DNA of 64,000 bases from Aliidongia dinghuensis (GCF_014643535.1 NZ_BMJQ01000021.1:49939-113938); one strand, 5' to 3'. Counted from the stretch's first letter, positions 1 to 7,967 are shown. Made by a program: numbers and translations. The notes: a model not told the origin generated them from the letters alone.

Positions 1-490
1 CCGCGGCGACGCCCGAGCTCTTCGAGGTCAGGAGCCGGATGCAGCCACCATGAATGCCGCTCGTCAGCTTGACGTCGAAGCCCTGTTCCAGCGGCTTCAG
101 CCACCGGAGCGCCATGCCGACGCCGGCATCCGCCTTGCCGGTTGCGATCGCTTCCAGGAGCTGGTCGGTCGAGCCCGCGAAATTGACGAGTTCCACCTGC
201 AGGCCGTGGCGGGCGAAGATGCCGCGCTCGTCGGCCGCCGGCACGGCGACGGTGCAGATCGCCGTCGCGTTCCAGGTGAGCTTCAACTGTTTCAGCGGGC
301 CGCTCGCATCGGCCACCTGCTCGATGCCGGTGCAAATCGGTGAGTGCGCGAGCGGGTCTGGATCGGCGAAGACGCGCCCCGCCATAAGCCCAAACGGCGC
401 CACGACCCCCGCGGCCCCCGCCGTCTGCAGCAGGCGGCGCCGCGACACTGGGCCCGACCGCCTCTCTACGTCTGGAAAATTCACCATCAT
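1..490 (-). CDS. Tat-exported ABC transporter substrate-binding protein (NrtA/TauA-like), partial
   Basis: The gene runs off the left edge, so only the N-terminal 163 residues are present. It begins ATG-ATG, with a GGGGGAG ribosome-binding site a few bases upstream. Residues 16-30 carry a twin-arginine signal (SRRRLLQTAGAAG), so the protein is probably exported folded. The mature part (LKLTWNATAICTVAVPAADERGIF in outline, then GSTDQLLEAIATGKADAG and SGIHGGCIRLL) has the order of NMT1/NrtA/SsuA-type binding proteins for nitrate, taurine or sulfonates. It is transcribed away from the ssu operon. With three other SsuA-like proteins nearby it probably binds an organosulfur ligand, but the ligand is inferred from context only. 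Confidence 0.75.
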   Translation of the reverse strand, partial: MMVNFPDVERRSGPVSRRRLLQTAGAAGVVAPFGLMAGRVFADPDPLAHSPICTGIEQVADASGPLKQLKLTWNATAICTVAVPAADERGIFARHGLQVELVNFAGSTDQLLEAIATGKADAGVGMALRWLKPLEQGFDVKLTSGIHGGCIRLLTSKSSGVAA

Positions 491-510
491 CCGCTCCCCC
501 AAGAGGATCA

Positions 511-530
511 CCTCTCTACGGTTGGAGAGG
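511..530. promoter_or_regulatory. Inverted repeat in the 5' leader of the minus-strand binding-protein gene
   Basis: CCTCTC and GAGAGG form a perfect 6-bp inverted repeat around an 8-base loop. The decamer CCTCTCTACG at 511-520 recurs exactly 50 bp away at 461-470, inside the start of the gene. This could be an operator or an RNA hairpin near the start codon. No regulator family can be assigned. Confidence 0.35.
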
Positions 531-668
531 AAATCGATTGAGTCAATATGATGGATGAAATGGTGCTATATTGGATATTTCAGCCAGAACGTGAGGCGCT
601 GCCTCGTGATTCGCCGTTGGCCGCACCACCTCCATGATACACATATCTCGTATGCGCAAAATATATAA

Positions 669-697
669 TTGACAATTAAAATATGTGTTTTAGGCTA
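669..697 (+). promoter_or_regulatory. Candidate sigma70-type promoter for the ssu operon
   Basis: A perfect TTGACA -35 box (669-674) is followed after 16-17 bases by TAGGCT/AGGCTA, a weak -10. It lies about 100 bases upstream of the leader ORF at 799 and points towards ssuA. The perfect -35 inside an AT-rich patch is the main support; the -10 is poor. Confidence 0.4.
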
Positions 698-798
698 ATT
701 CAACAGCGCCGATTTGACAAATCCAGATTGCGGGCGCTCAACAAATGCAGCTAAAGCGGGGCCATCCCGCCCCGACGTTCGTTTCAGGAGTGCGGTCG

Positions 799-879
799 AT
801 GAGCAGAGCAATTCCCCGTCCTTTCGACACCCCGCGCGACCGTTGCTGTCGCTGTTTCCGGGTGACCTCGCGCGCCTGA
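799..879 (+). CDS. Cysteine-rich leader peptide (26 aa) upstream of ssuA
   Basis: A 26-codon ORF begins with ATG 8 bases after a strong AGGAG site (786-790) and ends with TGA at 877-879, 76 bases before ssuA. The peptide carries a Cys/Arg cluster, RCCRCF, at residues 15-20, which is a very unusual concentration of cysteine. Cys-rich upstream ORFs in front of sulfur-assimilation operons are known in other bacteria (for example actinobacteria), where ribosome stalling at Cys codons couples cysteine shortage to expression of downstream genes. The same role is inferred here. A second ORF with nearly the same start context precedes the other half of the island at 4756. Confidence 0.6.
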   Translation: MSRAIPRPFDTPRDRCCRCFRVTSRA

Positions 880-955
880 TCTTCGGCGCCCTCTCCTCGA
901 TTGTTCCGATCGGCCGCCCTCAGCGCGGCGCGGTGCCGGTCATGCGGAGTTCCCA

Positions 956-1900
956 ATGCGTCTTTTCCGTCTCGCCGCCGTCCTGGTCGGCCTCGCCGCC
1001 AGCGCCTTGCAGGCCCCGGCCCATGCCGCCGACCCGGTGAAGCTGCGCATCGGCGTGCAGAAATACGGCACGCTCGTCATCCTGGCGCAACAGCACACGC
1101 TCGAGGAGCGCTTGAAGCCGCTCGGCGTCACGGTCGAATGGAGCGAGTTCCCCGGCGGGCCGCAGCTCCTCGAAGCGCTCTCGGCCGGCGCCATCGATTT
1201 CGGCACGACCGGCGACGCACCGCCGATCTTCGCCCAGGCGGCGCGCAACGCGCTCGTCTATGTCGCGGTCGAGCCGCCGGCGCCGACCGGCGAGGCGATC
1301 CTGGTGCCCAAGGACTCGCCGATCCACACGCTCGCCGACCTCAAGGGCAAGAAAGTGGCGCTCAACAAGGGCTCGAACGTGCATTTCCTGCTGGTCCAGG
1401 CGCTCGCCAAGGCAGGCCTGACGCCGAAGGACATCTCGCCCGTCTATCTGGCGCCGGCTGACGCTCGCGCCGCGTTCGAGCGCGGCAATGTCGACGCCTG
1501 GGTGATCTGGGACCCGTTCCTGGCCGCGGCCCAGGCGGCGACCGAGGCGCGGGTGCTGGCCGACGGCACGGGCCTCGCGACCAACCGGCAATTCTACCTG
1601 GCCTCGCGCCAGCTCACCCAAACCCGGCCCGACCTCATCCAGGCGATCACCCAGGAGATCGTCAAGACCGATGCCTGGGCCCAGGACCATCAGCACGACG
1701 TGGCCGAGCTCTTGAGCCCCAAGACCGGCCTGCCGGTCCCGGTCCTGGAAAAATCACTCGCCCGCCTCGGCTATGGCGTGACGCCGATCGACGAGCCGGT
1801 GCTGCAGTCCCAGCAGCAGATCGCCGACACGTTTTTCCAGCTGGGCCTGATCCCAAAGCCGATCGCCGTGCATGACGCGGCGTGGAACGCCCGGTCCTGA
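956..1900 (+). CDS. ssuA: Aliphatic sulfonate ABC transporter substrate-binding protein
   Basis: This 314-residue periplasmic protein has a Sec signal peptide (about residues 1-24, ending AHA) and the SsuA fold. Landmarks are LRIGVQKYGTLVILAQQ near the mature N-terminus, WSEFPGGPQLLEAL, GTTGDAPPIFAQA, LKGKKVALNKGSNVHFLL and DAWVIWDPFLAAAQ. The length is close to E. coli SsuA (319 aa). It delivers alkanesulfonates to the SsuBC transporter. It is the first structural gene of ssuADCB, preceded by the Cys-rich leader ORF and a GGAG site, which suggests control by sulfur limitation. The family assignment is firm; the exact ligand is not. Confidence 0.92.
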   Translation: MRLFRLAAVLVGLAASALQAPAHAADPVKLRIGVQKYGTLVILAQQHTLEERLKPLGVTVEWSEFPGGPQLLEALSAGAIDFGTTGDAPPIFAQAARNALVYVAVEPPAPTGEAILVPKDSPIHTLADLKGKKVALNKGSNVHFLLVQALAKAGLTPKDISPVYLAPADARAAFERGNVDAWVIWDPFLAAAQAATEARVLADGTGLATNRQFYLASRQLTQTRPDLIQAITQEIVKTDAWAQDHQHDVAELLSPKTGLPVPVLEKSLARLGYGVTPIDEPVLQSQQQIADTFFQLGLIPKPIAVHDAAWNARS

Positions 1901-1914
1901 CGGAGCCTATTGCC

Positions 1915-3078
1915 ATGTCGCTCAATCTCTTCTGGTTCCTGCCGACCCACGGCGACGGCCGCTACCTGGGCACGTCCGAAGGCGCCCGGCCGGTCACGCT
2001 CGACTATCTGAAACAGATCGCCCAGGCGGCCGACTCGCTGGGATATGGCGGCGCCCTGCTGCCGACCGGCCGGTCGTGCGAGGACTCCTGGGTCGTGGCC
2101 TCGGCGCTGGTGCCGCTCACCGAGCGCCTCAAGTTCCTGGTCGCGGTCCGCCCCGGCCTGCAGACGCCATCGGTCGCGGCCCGCATGGCCGCGACGCTCG
2201 ATCGGCTGTCGGGCGGGCGGCTCCTGATCAATGTCGTGACCGGCGGCGACCCGGTCGAGCTCGAAGGCGACGGCCTGTTCCTCGGCCACGAGGAGCGCTA
2301 TCGCCTGACCGACGAGTTCCTCACCATCTGGCGGCGGCTGCTCGCCGGGGAGACGGTCGATTTCGTCGGCCGGCACCTGAAGGCGCGCGGTGCCAAGCTG
2401 TTCTTCCCGCCCATCCAGACGCCGCACCCGCCGCTCTATTTCGGCGGCTCGTCGCCGGCCGGCCAGGAGGTCGCGGCAACCCACGTCGACTATTACTTGA
2501 CCTGGGGCGAGCGGCCGGAAGACGTCGCCGCCAAGATCGCCGAGGTCAAGGCCCTGGCCGCCGCGGCCGGCCGGTCGCTCAAGTTCGGCATCCGCCTCCA
2601 TGTCATCGTGCGCGAGACGGAGGATGCGGCCTGGCAGGCGGCGAACGATCTCATCCGGCACGTCGACGATGCCAAGATAGCCGAGGCGCAGAAGACCTTC
2701 GCGCGCTTCGATTCCGTGGGTCAGCAGCGCATGGCGGCGCTGCACGGCGGTAGCACCGCACGCGACCGGCGCACGCTCGAGGTGAGCCCCAATCTCTGGG
2801 CCGGCGTCGGCCTCGTGCGCGGCGGCGCCGGCACGGCGCTGGTCGGTGATCCCGAGACCGTGGCGGCCCGCATCCAGGAATATGCGGCGCTCGGCATCGA
2901 CACCTTCATCCTGTCGGGCTACCCGCACCTGGAGGAGGCCTATCGCGTGGCCGAGCTGCTGTTCCCGCTGCTGCCGGTCGCGGGCACCGCGAGGCCCGGC
3001 GCCGATCCGGCCTTGGGCGGGCCGTTCGGCGAGCTGATCGCGAACGAGGTCGTCCCGCCGCGGAAGGCCGTACGATGA
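1915..3078 (+). CDS. ssuD: FMNH2-dependent alkanesulfonate monooxygenase SsuD
   Basis: This is a two-component bacterial-luciferase-like flavin monooxygenase of 387 residues (E. coli SsuD has 381). It cleaves alkanesulfonates to an aldehyde and sulfite using FMNH2 from a partner reductase. The diagnostic N-terminus NLFWFLPTHGDGRYLG and a conserved Cys at residue 55 (PTGRSCEDSW), matching E. coli Cys54, are visible, as are GGRLLINVVTGGDP and PLYFGGSSPAGQEVA. The ATG at 1915 was chosen over an in-frame upstream ATG because MSLNLFW matches the family start and GGAG lies 9 bases before it. It lies 14 bases after ssuA and overlaps ssuC by 4 bases. The nearest reductase candidate is at 9917. Confidence 0.95.
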   Translation: MSLNLFWFLPTHGDGRYLGTSEGARPVTLDYLKQIAQAADSLGYGGALLPTGRSCEDSWVVASALVPLTERLKFLVAVRPGLQTPSVAARMAATLDRLSGGRLLINVVTGGDPVELEGDGLFLGHEERYRLTDEFLTIWRRLLAGETVDFVGRHLKARGAKLFFPPIQTPHPPLYFGGSSPAGQEVAATHVDYYLTWGERPEDVAAKIAEVKALAAAAGRSLKFGIRLHVIVRETEDAAWQAANDLIRHVDDAKIAEAQKTFARFDSVGQQRMAALHGGSTARDRRTLEVSPNLWAGVGLVRGGAGTALVGDPETVAARIQEYAALGIDTFILSGYPHLEEAYRVAELLFPLLPVAGTARPGADPALGGPFGELIANEVVPPRKAVR

Positions 3079-3866
3079 GCCGGCCCGCCACGACCCGGAC
3101 CTTGCGGGCACTCGTCCCTTGGCTGCTGCCGGCCGTCCTGATTGTCGTCTGGCAGGCGGCGTCGACCGGTGGCCTGATCGCGACGCGCGTGCTGCCGGCG
3201 CCGTTCGACGTCATCGCCGCCGCCTGGAAGCTCGCCGGCACCGGCGAGCTCTGGCAGGACATCCTGGTCAGCAGCGGCCGCGCCGGCGCCGGCTTCGTCG
3301 TCGGCGGCGCCATCGGCTTCGCGCTCGGCATCCTGAACGGTGCGTCGGCCGGGGCGGCGCGGCTGCTCGACAGCTCGCTGCAGATGCTGCGCAACATCCC
3401 GCACCTGGCGTTGATCCCACTCGTCATCCTGTGGTTCGGCATCGACGAGACGGCGAAGCTGTTCCTGGTGGCCCTCGGCGTGTTCTTCCCGATCTATCTC
3501 AACACCTATCACGGTGTGCGGACCGTCGATCCGCAGTTGATCGAGATGGCCCGCGTCTATGGGCTCAGCCGCCGCCGCGTGTTCTTCGAGGTGATCCTGC
3601 CCGGCGCCCTGCCGTCGATCCTGGTGGGATTGCGCTACGGGCTCGGCATCACCTGGCTGACCTTGATCGTGGCCGAGACGATCTCGGCCTCGTCCGGCAT
3701 CGGCTACCTCACCATGAACGCGCGCGAGTTCCTCGAGACCGACGTCGTCGTGCTCGGCATCCTGATCTATGCCGCGCTGGGCAAGCTCGCGGATTGGGGC
3801 GCCCGCCTGCTCGAACGGCGCTGGCTCGCCTGGCACCCGACCTTCCAAGCGGAGTTCGTCCGATGA
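3075..3866 (+). CDS. ssuC: Aliphatic sulfonate ABC transporter permease
   Basis: This 263-residue inner-membrane permease has the same length as E. coli SsuC. It has about six hydrophobic segments and the BPD-transporter EAA-loop region around VYGLSRRRVFFEVILPGALPSILVGLR, which docks on the ATPase. It forms the channel for sulfonates delivered by SsuA-type proteins. Its ATG overlaps the ssuD stop (ATGA), and its own stop overlaps the ssuB start in the same way, so the three genes are translationally coupled. Confidence 0.93.
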   Translation: MSRPATTRTLRALVPWLLPAVLIVVWQAASTGGLIATRVLPAPFDVIAAAWKLAGTGELWQDILVSSGRAGAGFVVGGAIGFALGILNGASAGAARLLDSSLQMLRNIPHLALIPLVILWFGIDETAKLFLVALGVFFPIYLNTYHGVRTVDPQLIEMARVYGLSRRRVFFEVILPGALPSILVGLRYGLGITWLTLIVAETISASSGIGYLTMNAREFLETDVVVLGILIYAALGKLADWGARLLERRWLAWHPTFQAEFVR

Positions 3867-4705
3867 ACGCGATCCTCGACTGGCTGCCGCCGGACCTCGC
3901 GCAATATCCCGCCGCCGCCCCGCGCGAGACGGTGGACAGCGAGCGCGGCCGGCGCCCCCGCGCGCCGGGCGTCGCGGTCGACGTCACCCATGTCGCGAAA
4001 CGGTTCGGCGAGACCCAAGTGCTGCGCGACATCGACCTCGCCGTGCGGCCAGGCGAATTCGTTGCCATCCTCGGCCATTCCGGCTGCGGCAAGAGCACGC
4101 TCCTTCGGCTCATTGCCGGCCTGGACCGGCCGAGCGACGGCGTGGTCTCGGTTGACAGCCGCCGGCTTGACGGCGCCGCCCGCACGACCGACACGGGCGA
4201 CACGCGCATCCTCTTCCAGGAGGCTCGGCTGCTGCCGTGGCGCCGGGTGCTCGACAATGCGGCGATCGGCGGCACGGGCGAGGCCTGGCGCACCAAGGCG
4301 CGCGCGACGCTCGACCGGGTCGGGCTCGCTGACAAGGCCGACCGTTGGCCGGCGACGCTCTCGGGCGGCCAGCGCCAGCGCGTGGCCCTCGCCCGCGCGC
4401 TCGTCTCCGAGCCTCGCCTGCTGCTGCTGGACGAGCCCCTGGGCGCGCTCGACGCGCTCACCCGGCTCGAGATGCAGGTGCTGATCGAGGAAGTGTGGCA
4501 GGCCCAGGGTTTCACCGCGATCCTGGTGACGCACGACGTCGCCGAGGCCGTGCGCCTGGCCGACCGGATCGTCGTGCTGGATCAGGGCCGGATCGTCGAG
4601 ACCTATGCTGTCGAACAGCCGCGGCCCAGGCCGCTCGGCGACGCCGAGCTCGGCCGGATCGAGCAGCGCATCCTCGATCGGCTCATGCGCCGCAAAGCAT
4701 CATGA
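3863..4705 (+). CDS. ssuB: Aliphatic sulfonate ABC transporter ATP-binding protein
   Basis: This 280-residue ATPase energises sulfonate import. It has Walker A GHSGCGKS at about residue 70, the signature LSGGQRQRVALARAL at about 163 and Walker B LLLLDEPLGALD at about 186, followed by a switch His (VTHDVAEA). The first 35 residues or so precede the ABC fold and make it slightly longer than E. coli SsuB (255). The ATG at 3863 overlaps the ssuC stop. The next gene is 143 bases away, behind a second leader ORF. No obvious terminator was seen between them. Confidence 0.93.
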   Translation: MNAILDWLPPDLAQYPAAAPRETVDSERGRRPRAPGVAVDVTHVAKRFGETQVLRDIDLAVRPGEFVAILGHSGCGKSTLLRLIAGLDRPSDGVVSVDSRRLDGAARTTDTGDTRILFQEARLLPWRRVLDNAAIGGTGEAWRTKARATLDRVGLADKADRWPATLSGGQRQRVALARALVSEPRLLLLDEPLGALDALTRLEMQVLIEEVWQAQGFTAILVTHDVAEAVRLADRIVVLDQGRIVETYAVEQPRPRPLGDAELGRIEQRILDRLMRRKAS

Positions 4706-4755
4706 GTTCCCCGCCCCGCCCCTGTGCCCCCCGCAATAACCGAGGAGTGCGGCCG

Positions 4756-4776
4756 ATGATGACCCGTCGTTGTTGA
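4756..4776 (+). CDS. Second Cys-containing leader mini-ORF (6 aa)
   Basis: The mini-ORF MMTRRC ends at a TGA (4774-4776). Its context AGGAGTGCGG(C)CGATGA matches that of the ORF at 799 at all but one position over 17 bases. Downstream bases also align: CGTTGTTGACGCTGCGG here against CGTTGCTGTCGCTGTTT there, and both end in a CGCGCGCCTGA block. Where the first leader has Cys-Cys-Arg-Cys, this one has Cys-stop. It sits 72 bases before the flavin enzyme at 4849 and probably regulates the second half of the island. The homology between the two leaders is seen directly; the attenuation role is inferred. Confidence 0.5.
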   Translation: MMTRRC

Positions 4777-4848
4777 CGCTGCGGATCTTGCCGCGCGCCT
4801 GAGCCCGTCTCCGGCGCCTTCCTTCTCCGTCATTCGAGGATCCCGCGC

Positions 4849-6066
4849 ATGAGCCTCACCATGCGCCGACCCATCCGGCTGTCGATCGCGCCGGGCGGGA
4901 CGGACAAGCTGCGCCCGCAATTCGCCGAGCGCGAGCGCCACCTAGGAGCGGCCGACGCGCTCGCCGAGGCCTTCGCCGCCGAGGCCGCGAAGCACGACCG
5001 TACCGGCCGCCTGCCGCGCAGCCATTTCGATCGGCTGCACGAGGCCGGGTTCCTGAACCTGACCGTGCCGGCCGAGCTGGGCGGCGGCGGTGTGGGGCTC
5101 GGCGAAGTCGTCGGCATTATCGGCCGGATCGCGCGCGGCGACGCTTCGACCGCCCTCGTCCTCGCCATGCATCTGCTGCACGTGGCGTCGATCTTCCGCA
5201 AGCCGACCTGGCCCCGGCATCTGGCCGAGCGGATCGCCTGGGAGATCCTCGACGGCCCGGCGCTCATCAACGCGCTCCGCGTCGAGCCGGAGCTGGGCTC
5301 GCCCGCGCGCGGCGGCCTGCCGGCGACGGTGGCGCGGCGGACCGAGCGCGGCTGGCGGCTCGACGGGCACAAGATCTATTCGACCGGCAGCACGCATCTC
5401 GCCTGGGCGCTCGTCTGGGCCCGCACCGCCGAGGCCGAGCCGCGCACCGGGCTCTTCCTGGTGCCGATGAACGCGGCCGGCATCCGCATCGAGGAGACGT
5501 GGAACCACCTTGGCATGCGGGCGACGGCGAGCCACGACGTGCTGTTCGAGAACGTGCTGCTGCCGGCCGACCACGCCGTCGACATCCGCGCGCCCGCGGA
5601 CTGGGCCGGCCCTGACCCGGTACAGACGGCCTGGAACACGCTCACCATCACAGCCCTCTATGACGGCGTCGCCCGGGCGGCGCGCGACTGGTTCGTGGGC
5701 TACGCGCGGGATCGGCGCCCGGCCAACCTCGGCGCCCCGCTCGCGACCCTCGAGCGCTTTCAGGAAGCGGTGGGCGAAATCGACGGCTGGCTCGCGGTCA
5801 ACCGGCGCCTGATCACGGGTGCCGCCGCGGAAGTCGATGCCGAGCCGGCGTCGCTCGCCGCGGCCGAGGCCGGCCTCATCAAGCGCACCGTCACGGACAA
5901 CGCGATCAAGGCGGTCGAGCGCGCGCTGGAGCTCACCGGCAACCGCGGGCTCGACCGCACCAGCCCGCTCGAACGCCACTACCGCGACGTGCTCTGTAGC
6001 CGCATCCACACGCCGCAGAACGACAGCATCCTCGTCGCCGCAGGCCGCGCCGCCTTCGGCCTCTGA
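4849..6066 (+). CDS. Acyl-CoA dehydrogenase-fold flavin monooxygenase (DszC/SfnB-like)
   Basis: This 405-residue protein has the three-domain acyl-CoA dehydrogenase fold: a helical N-domain (LPRSHFDRLHEAGFLNLTVPAELGGGG), a beta middle domain (GHKIYSTGSTHLAWALVWARTAE) and a C-terminal helical domain (VERALELTGNRGLDRTSPLERHYRDV). In sulfur-scavenging clusters this family (SfnB, DszC, MsuC types) acts as a flavin-dependent monooxygenase on organosulfur compounds rather than on acyl-CoA. Its neighbours, ssuADCB upstream and another SsuD-like enzyme 22 bases downstream, support that reading. Substrate unknown. The start ATG follows a GAGG motif, and leader ORF 4756 lies just upstream. Confidence 0.75.
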   Translation: MSLTMRRPIRLSIAPGGTDKLRPQFAERERHLGAADALAEAFAAEAAKHDRTGRLPRSHFDRLHEAGFLNLTVPAELGGGGVGLGEVVGIIGRIARGDASTALVLAMHLLHVASIFRKPTWPRHLAERIAWEILDGPALINALRVEPELGSPARGGLPATVARRTERGWRLDGHKIYSTGSTHLAWALVWARTAEAEPRTGLFLVPMNAAGIRIEETWNHLGMRATASHDVLFENVLLPADHAVDIRAPADWAGPDPVQTAWNTLTITALYDGVARAARDWFVGYARDRRPANLGAPLATLERFQEAVGEIDGWLAVNRRLITGAAAEVDAEPASLAAAEAGLIKRTVTDNAIKAVERALELTGNRGLDRTSPLERHYRDVLCSRIHTPQNDSILVAAGRAAFGL

Positions 6067-6088
6067 AACGCCATTGGAAGGAATCATT

Positions 6089-7180
6089 ATGAGCGTCGAA
6101 TTCATCGGCATGATCGCGACCCGCAAGGCGTCGGAGATCCATCCGGCCGAAGGCCCGATCATCGACCGCGACTATGTCCGCCGCTTTGCAGAAGCCCATG
6201 AGCAGGCCGGCTTCGACCGCATCCTGGTCGCTCATCATTCGACCGGGCCGGACGCGTTCCTCGTTGTCTCCTATGCCGCGACGGTGACCGATCGCCTCGG
6301 CTTCATGCTGGCGCACCGGCCGGGCTTCGTCGAGCCGACGCTGGCCGCGCGCAAGCTCGCGACCCTGGATCAGTTCACCGGCGGCCGGCTCGCCGTGCAC
6401 ATCATCTCGGGCGGCGACGATGCCGAGCAGCGGCGCGACGGCGATTTCCTTGGCCATGACGAGCGCTACGCCCGCACCGACGAATATGTCGACATCCTGC
6501 GCCGGATCTGGACCAGCGACCGGCAGTTCGACCACAACGGCGCTTACTATCGCTTCCAAGGCGGCTTCTCCGAGGTGAAGCCGGTGCAGAGGCCGCACAT
6601 CCCGATCTATTTCGGCGGCGCCTCGGCCCCGGCGATCGACGTCGCCGGCCGCCATGCCGACATCTATGCGCTCTGGGGCGAGACCCACGAGCAGGTGCGC
6701 GAGCAGGTGGCGCGCGTGCGGGCGAGTGCGGCCCGCCACGGCCGGCAGATCCGCTTCAGCGTGTCGTTCCGCCCGATCCTCGCTGATACGGAGGAGGCCG
6801 CCTGGGCGCGCGCCGCGGATATCCTGGAGCGGACCCGCGCGCTCCGTACGGCGCAGGGTGCCGGCCCCGGAGACCCGAAGCAGAGCGAGGGCGCCCGCCG
6901 GCTCCTGGACGCCGCGGCGCAAGGCGACCGGGTCGACAAGCGGCTGTGGACCGCGATCGCGCGCGAGACCGGCGCCCGCTCGAACTCGACGGCACTGGTC
7001 GGCACGCCCGAGCAGGTCGCGGACGCGCTGCTCGACTATTGGGACCTGGGCGTCACTACCTTCCTCATCCGCGGCTTCGACCCGCTGGAGGATGCGATCG
7101 ACTACGGCCGGGCGCTGATCCCGCACACACGCGAACTGGTCGAGCGGCGCCTGGCCCAGCGCCCGGCGAAGGCAGGGTGA
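6089..7180 (+). CDS. Luciferase-like (LLM) FMNH2-dependent monooxygenase, SsuD paralogue
   Basis: This 363-residue TIM-barrel flavin monooxygenase belongs to the SsuD/SfnG superfamily. Visible are EFIGMIATRKASEIHPAEG at the N-terminus, GGRLAVHIISGGDDAEQRRDGDFLGHDERYARTDEY (in outline) and IYFGGASAPAIDVAGRHAD. It is diverged from the SsuD at 1915, which has a different N-terminus, and probably desulfonates another class of substrate. The ATG at 6089 was chosen because a GGAAGG site lies 6-11 bases before it; the longer in-frame ORF would overlap the preceding gene. It is co-transcribed with 4849 and 7185. Confidence 0.85.
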   Translation: MSVEFIGMIATRKASEIHPAEGPIIDRDYVRRFAEAHEQAGFDRILVAHHSTGPDAFLVVSYAATVTDRLGFMLAHRPGFVEPTLAARKLATLDQFTGGRLAVHIISGGDDAEQRRDGDFLGHDERYARTDEYVDILRRIWTSDRQFDHNGAYYRFQGGFSEVKPVQRPHIPIYFGGASAPAIDVAGRHADIYALWGETHEQVREQVARVRASAARHGRQIRFSVSFRPILADTEEAAWARAADILERTRALRTAQGAGPGDPKQSEGARRLLDAAAQGDRVDKRLWTAIARETGARSNSTALVGTPEQVADALLDYWDLGVTTFLIRGFDPLEDAIDYGRALIPHTRELVERRLAQRPAKAG

Positions 7181-7184
7181 CGCC

Positions 7185-7961
7185 ATGAGCCAGCAACCGC
7201 AGCGCCGTTTCGCGCTCGAAGACCCGCCGATCCGCCCCTCGATCGCGGCGGAGCGGCGCCACCGCCAGGAGCGGCTCGCCGGCGCGTTCCGGCTGTTCAC
7301 CCGCTATGGCTTCGACCAGGGGCTCGCCGGCCATATCACGGCGCGCGATCCCGGCCTGCCCGATCATTTCTGGGTCAATCCGCTGGGCCTGCATTTCAGC
7401 CGCATCCGCGTGTCCGACCTGCTGCTGGTCAACGATCAAGGCGACATCGTCGAGGGCGACCGGCCGGTCAACCGCGCCGCCTTCGCGATCCACTCGGCAA
7501 TCCACAAGGCACGGCCCGACGTGGTCGCGGCCGCCCACGCGCACTCGCTCTACGGCAAGGCCTGGTCGAGCCTCGGCCGGCCGCTCGCCCCCATCACCCA
7601 GGACGCCTGCGCCTTCTACGGCGACCAGGGCCTGTTCGACGACTTTACCGGCGTCGTCTACGACACGAGCGAGGGCGACCGCATCGCGGCGGCCCTCGGG
7701 ACCCACAAGCTCGTCATCCTGCGCAACCACGGCCTGCTGACGGCGGGACCCAGCGTCGAGGCGGCGGCCTGGTGGTTCATCGCTGCCGACAATGCCGCCC
7801 ACGCGCAGCTGCTGGCCGAGGCCGCGGGCACGCCGCGCGCGCTCGACCATGAGATCGCGACCGTGACAGCGGCGCAGGTCGGCCAGCTGCGCTCGGCCCA
7901 TTACGCCTTCGAGGCGCTGTGGCAAGGCCTCGTCGCCGACGAGCCCGACCTCTTGGAGTAG
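7185..7961 (+). CDS. Class II aldolase/adducin family protein
   Basis: This 258-residue protein has the zinc ligand pattern of class II (fuculose-phosphate-type) aldolases: GHITARD near residue 46, AHAHS near 120 and LRNHG near 185. The zinc enzyme would cleave or epimerise an aldol. It starts 4 bases after the monooxygenase, so it is clearly in the same operon. A role on carbon skeletons released by desulfonation (aldehydes) is only an inference. No phosphate-binding detail can be assigned. Confidence 0.75.
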   Translation: MSQQPQRRFALEDPPIRPSIAAERRHRQERLAGAFRLFTRYGFDQGLAGHITARDPGLPDHFWVNPLGLHFSRIRVSDLLLVNDQGDIVEGDRPVNRAAFAIHSAIHKARPDVVAAAHAHSLYGKAWSSLGRPLAPITQDACAFYGDQGLFDDFTGVVYDTSEGDRIAAALGTHKLVILRNHGLLTAGPSVEAAAWWFIAADNAAHAQLLAEAAGTPRALDHEIATVTAAQVGQLRSAHYAFEALWQGLVADEPDLLE

Positions 7962-7967
7962 CCGCCC

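Larger units (their letters stand above)
491..798. other. Divergent intergenic region of the sulfur island
   Basis: This stretch of about 300 bases separates the minus-strand binding protein from the first leader ORF. It is visibly AT-rich between about 540 and 700 compared with its surroundings. It holds a hairpin-forming inverted repeat near 511-530, a TTGACA hexamer at 669-674, and the semi-palindrome AATTGACAATT. I see no convincing gene in it. It most likely carries both divergent promoters and regulator sites for the sulfur genes. Confidence 0.6.

Noticed and set aside
4756..6066. In-frame TGA at 4774-4776 followed by an open frame into the 4849 gene, which could suggest selenocysteine readthrough (Cys-TGA, then CGSC).
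   Set aside because: The frame match has a one-in-three chance, no SECIS-like hairpin was recognised, and the 4849 protein starts well at its own ATG. The similarity to the leader at 799 explains the sequence better.
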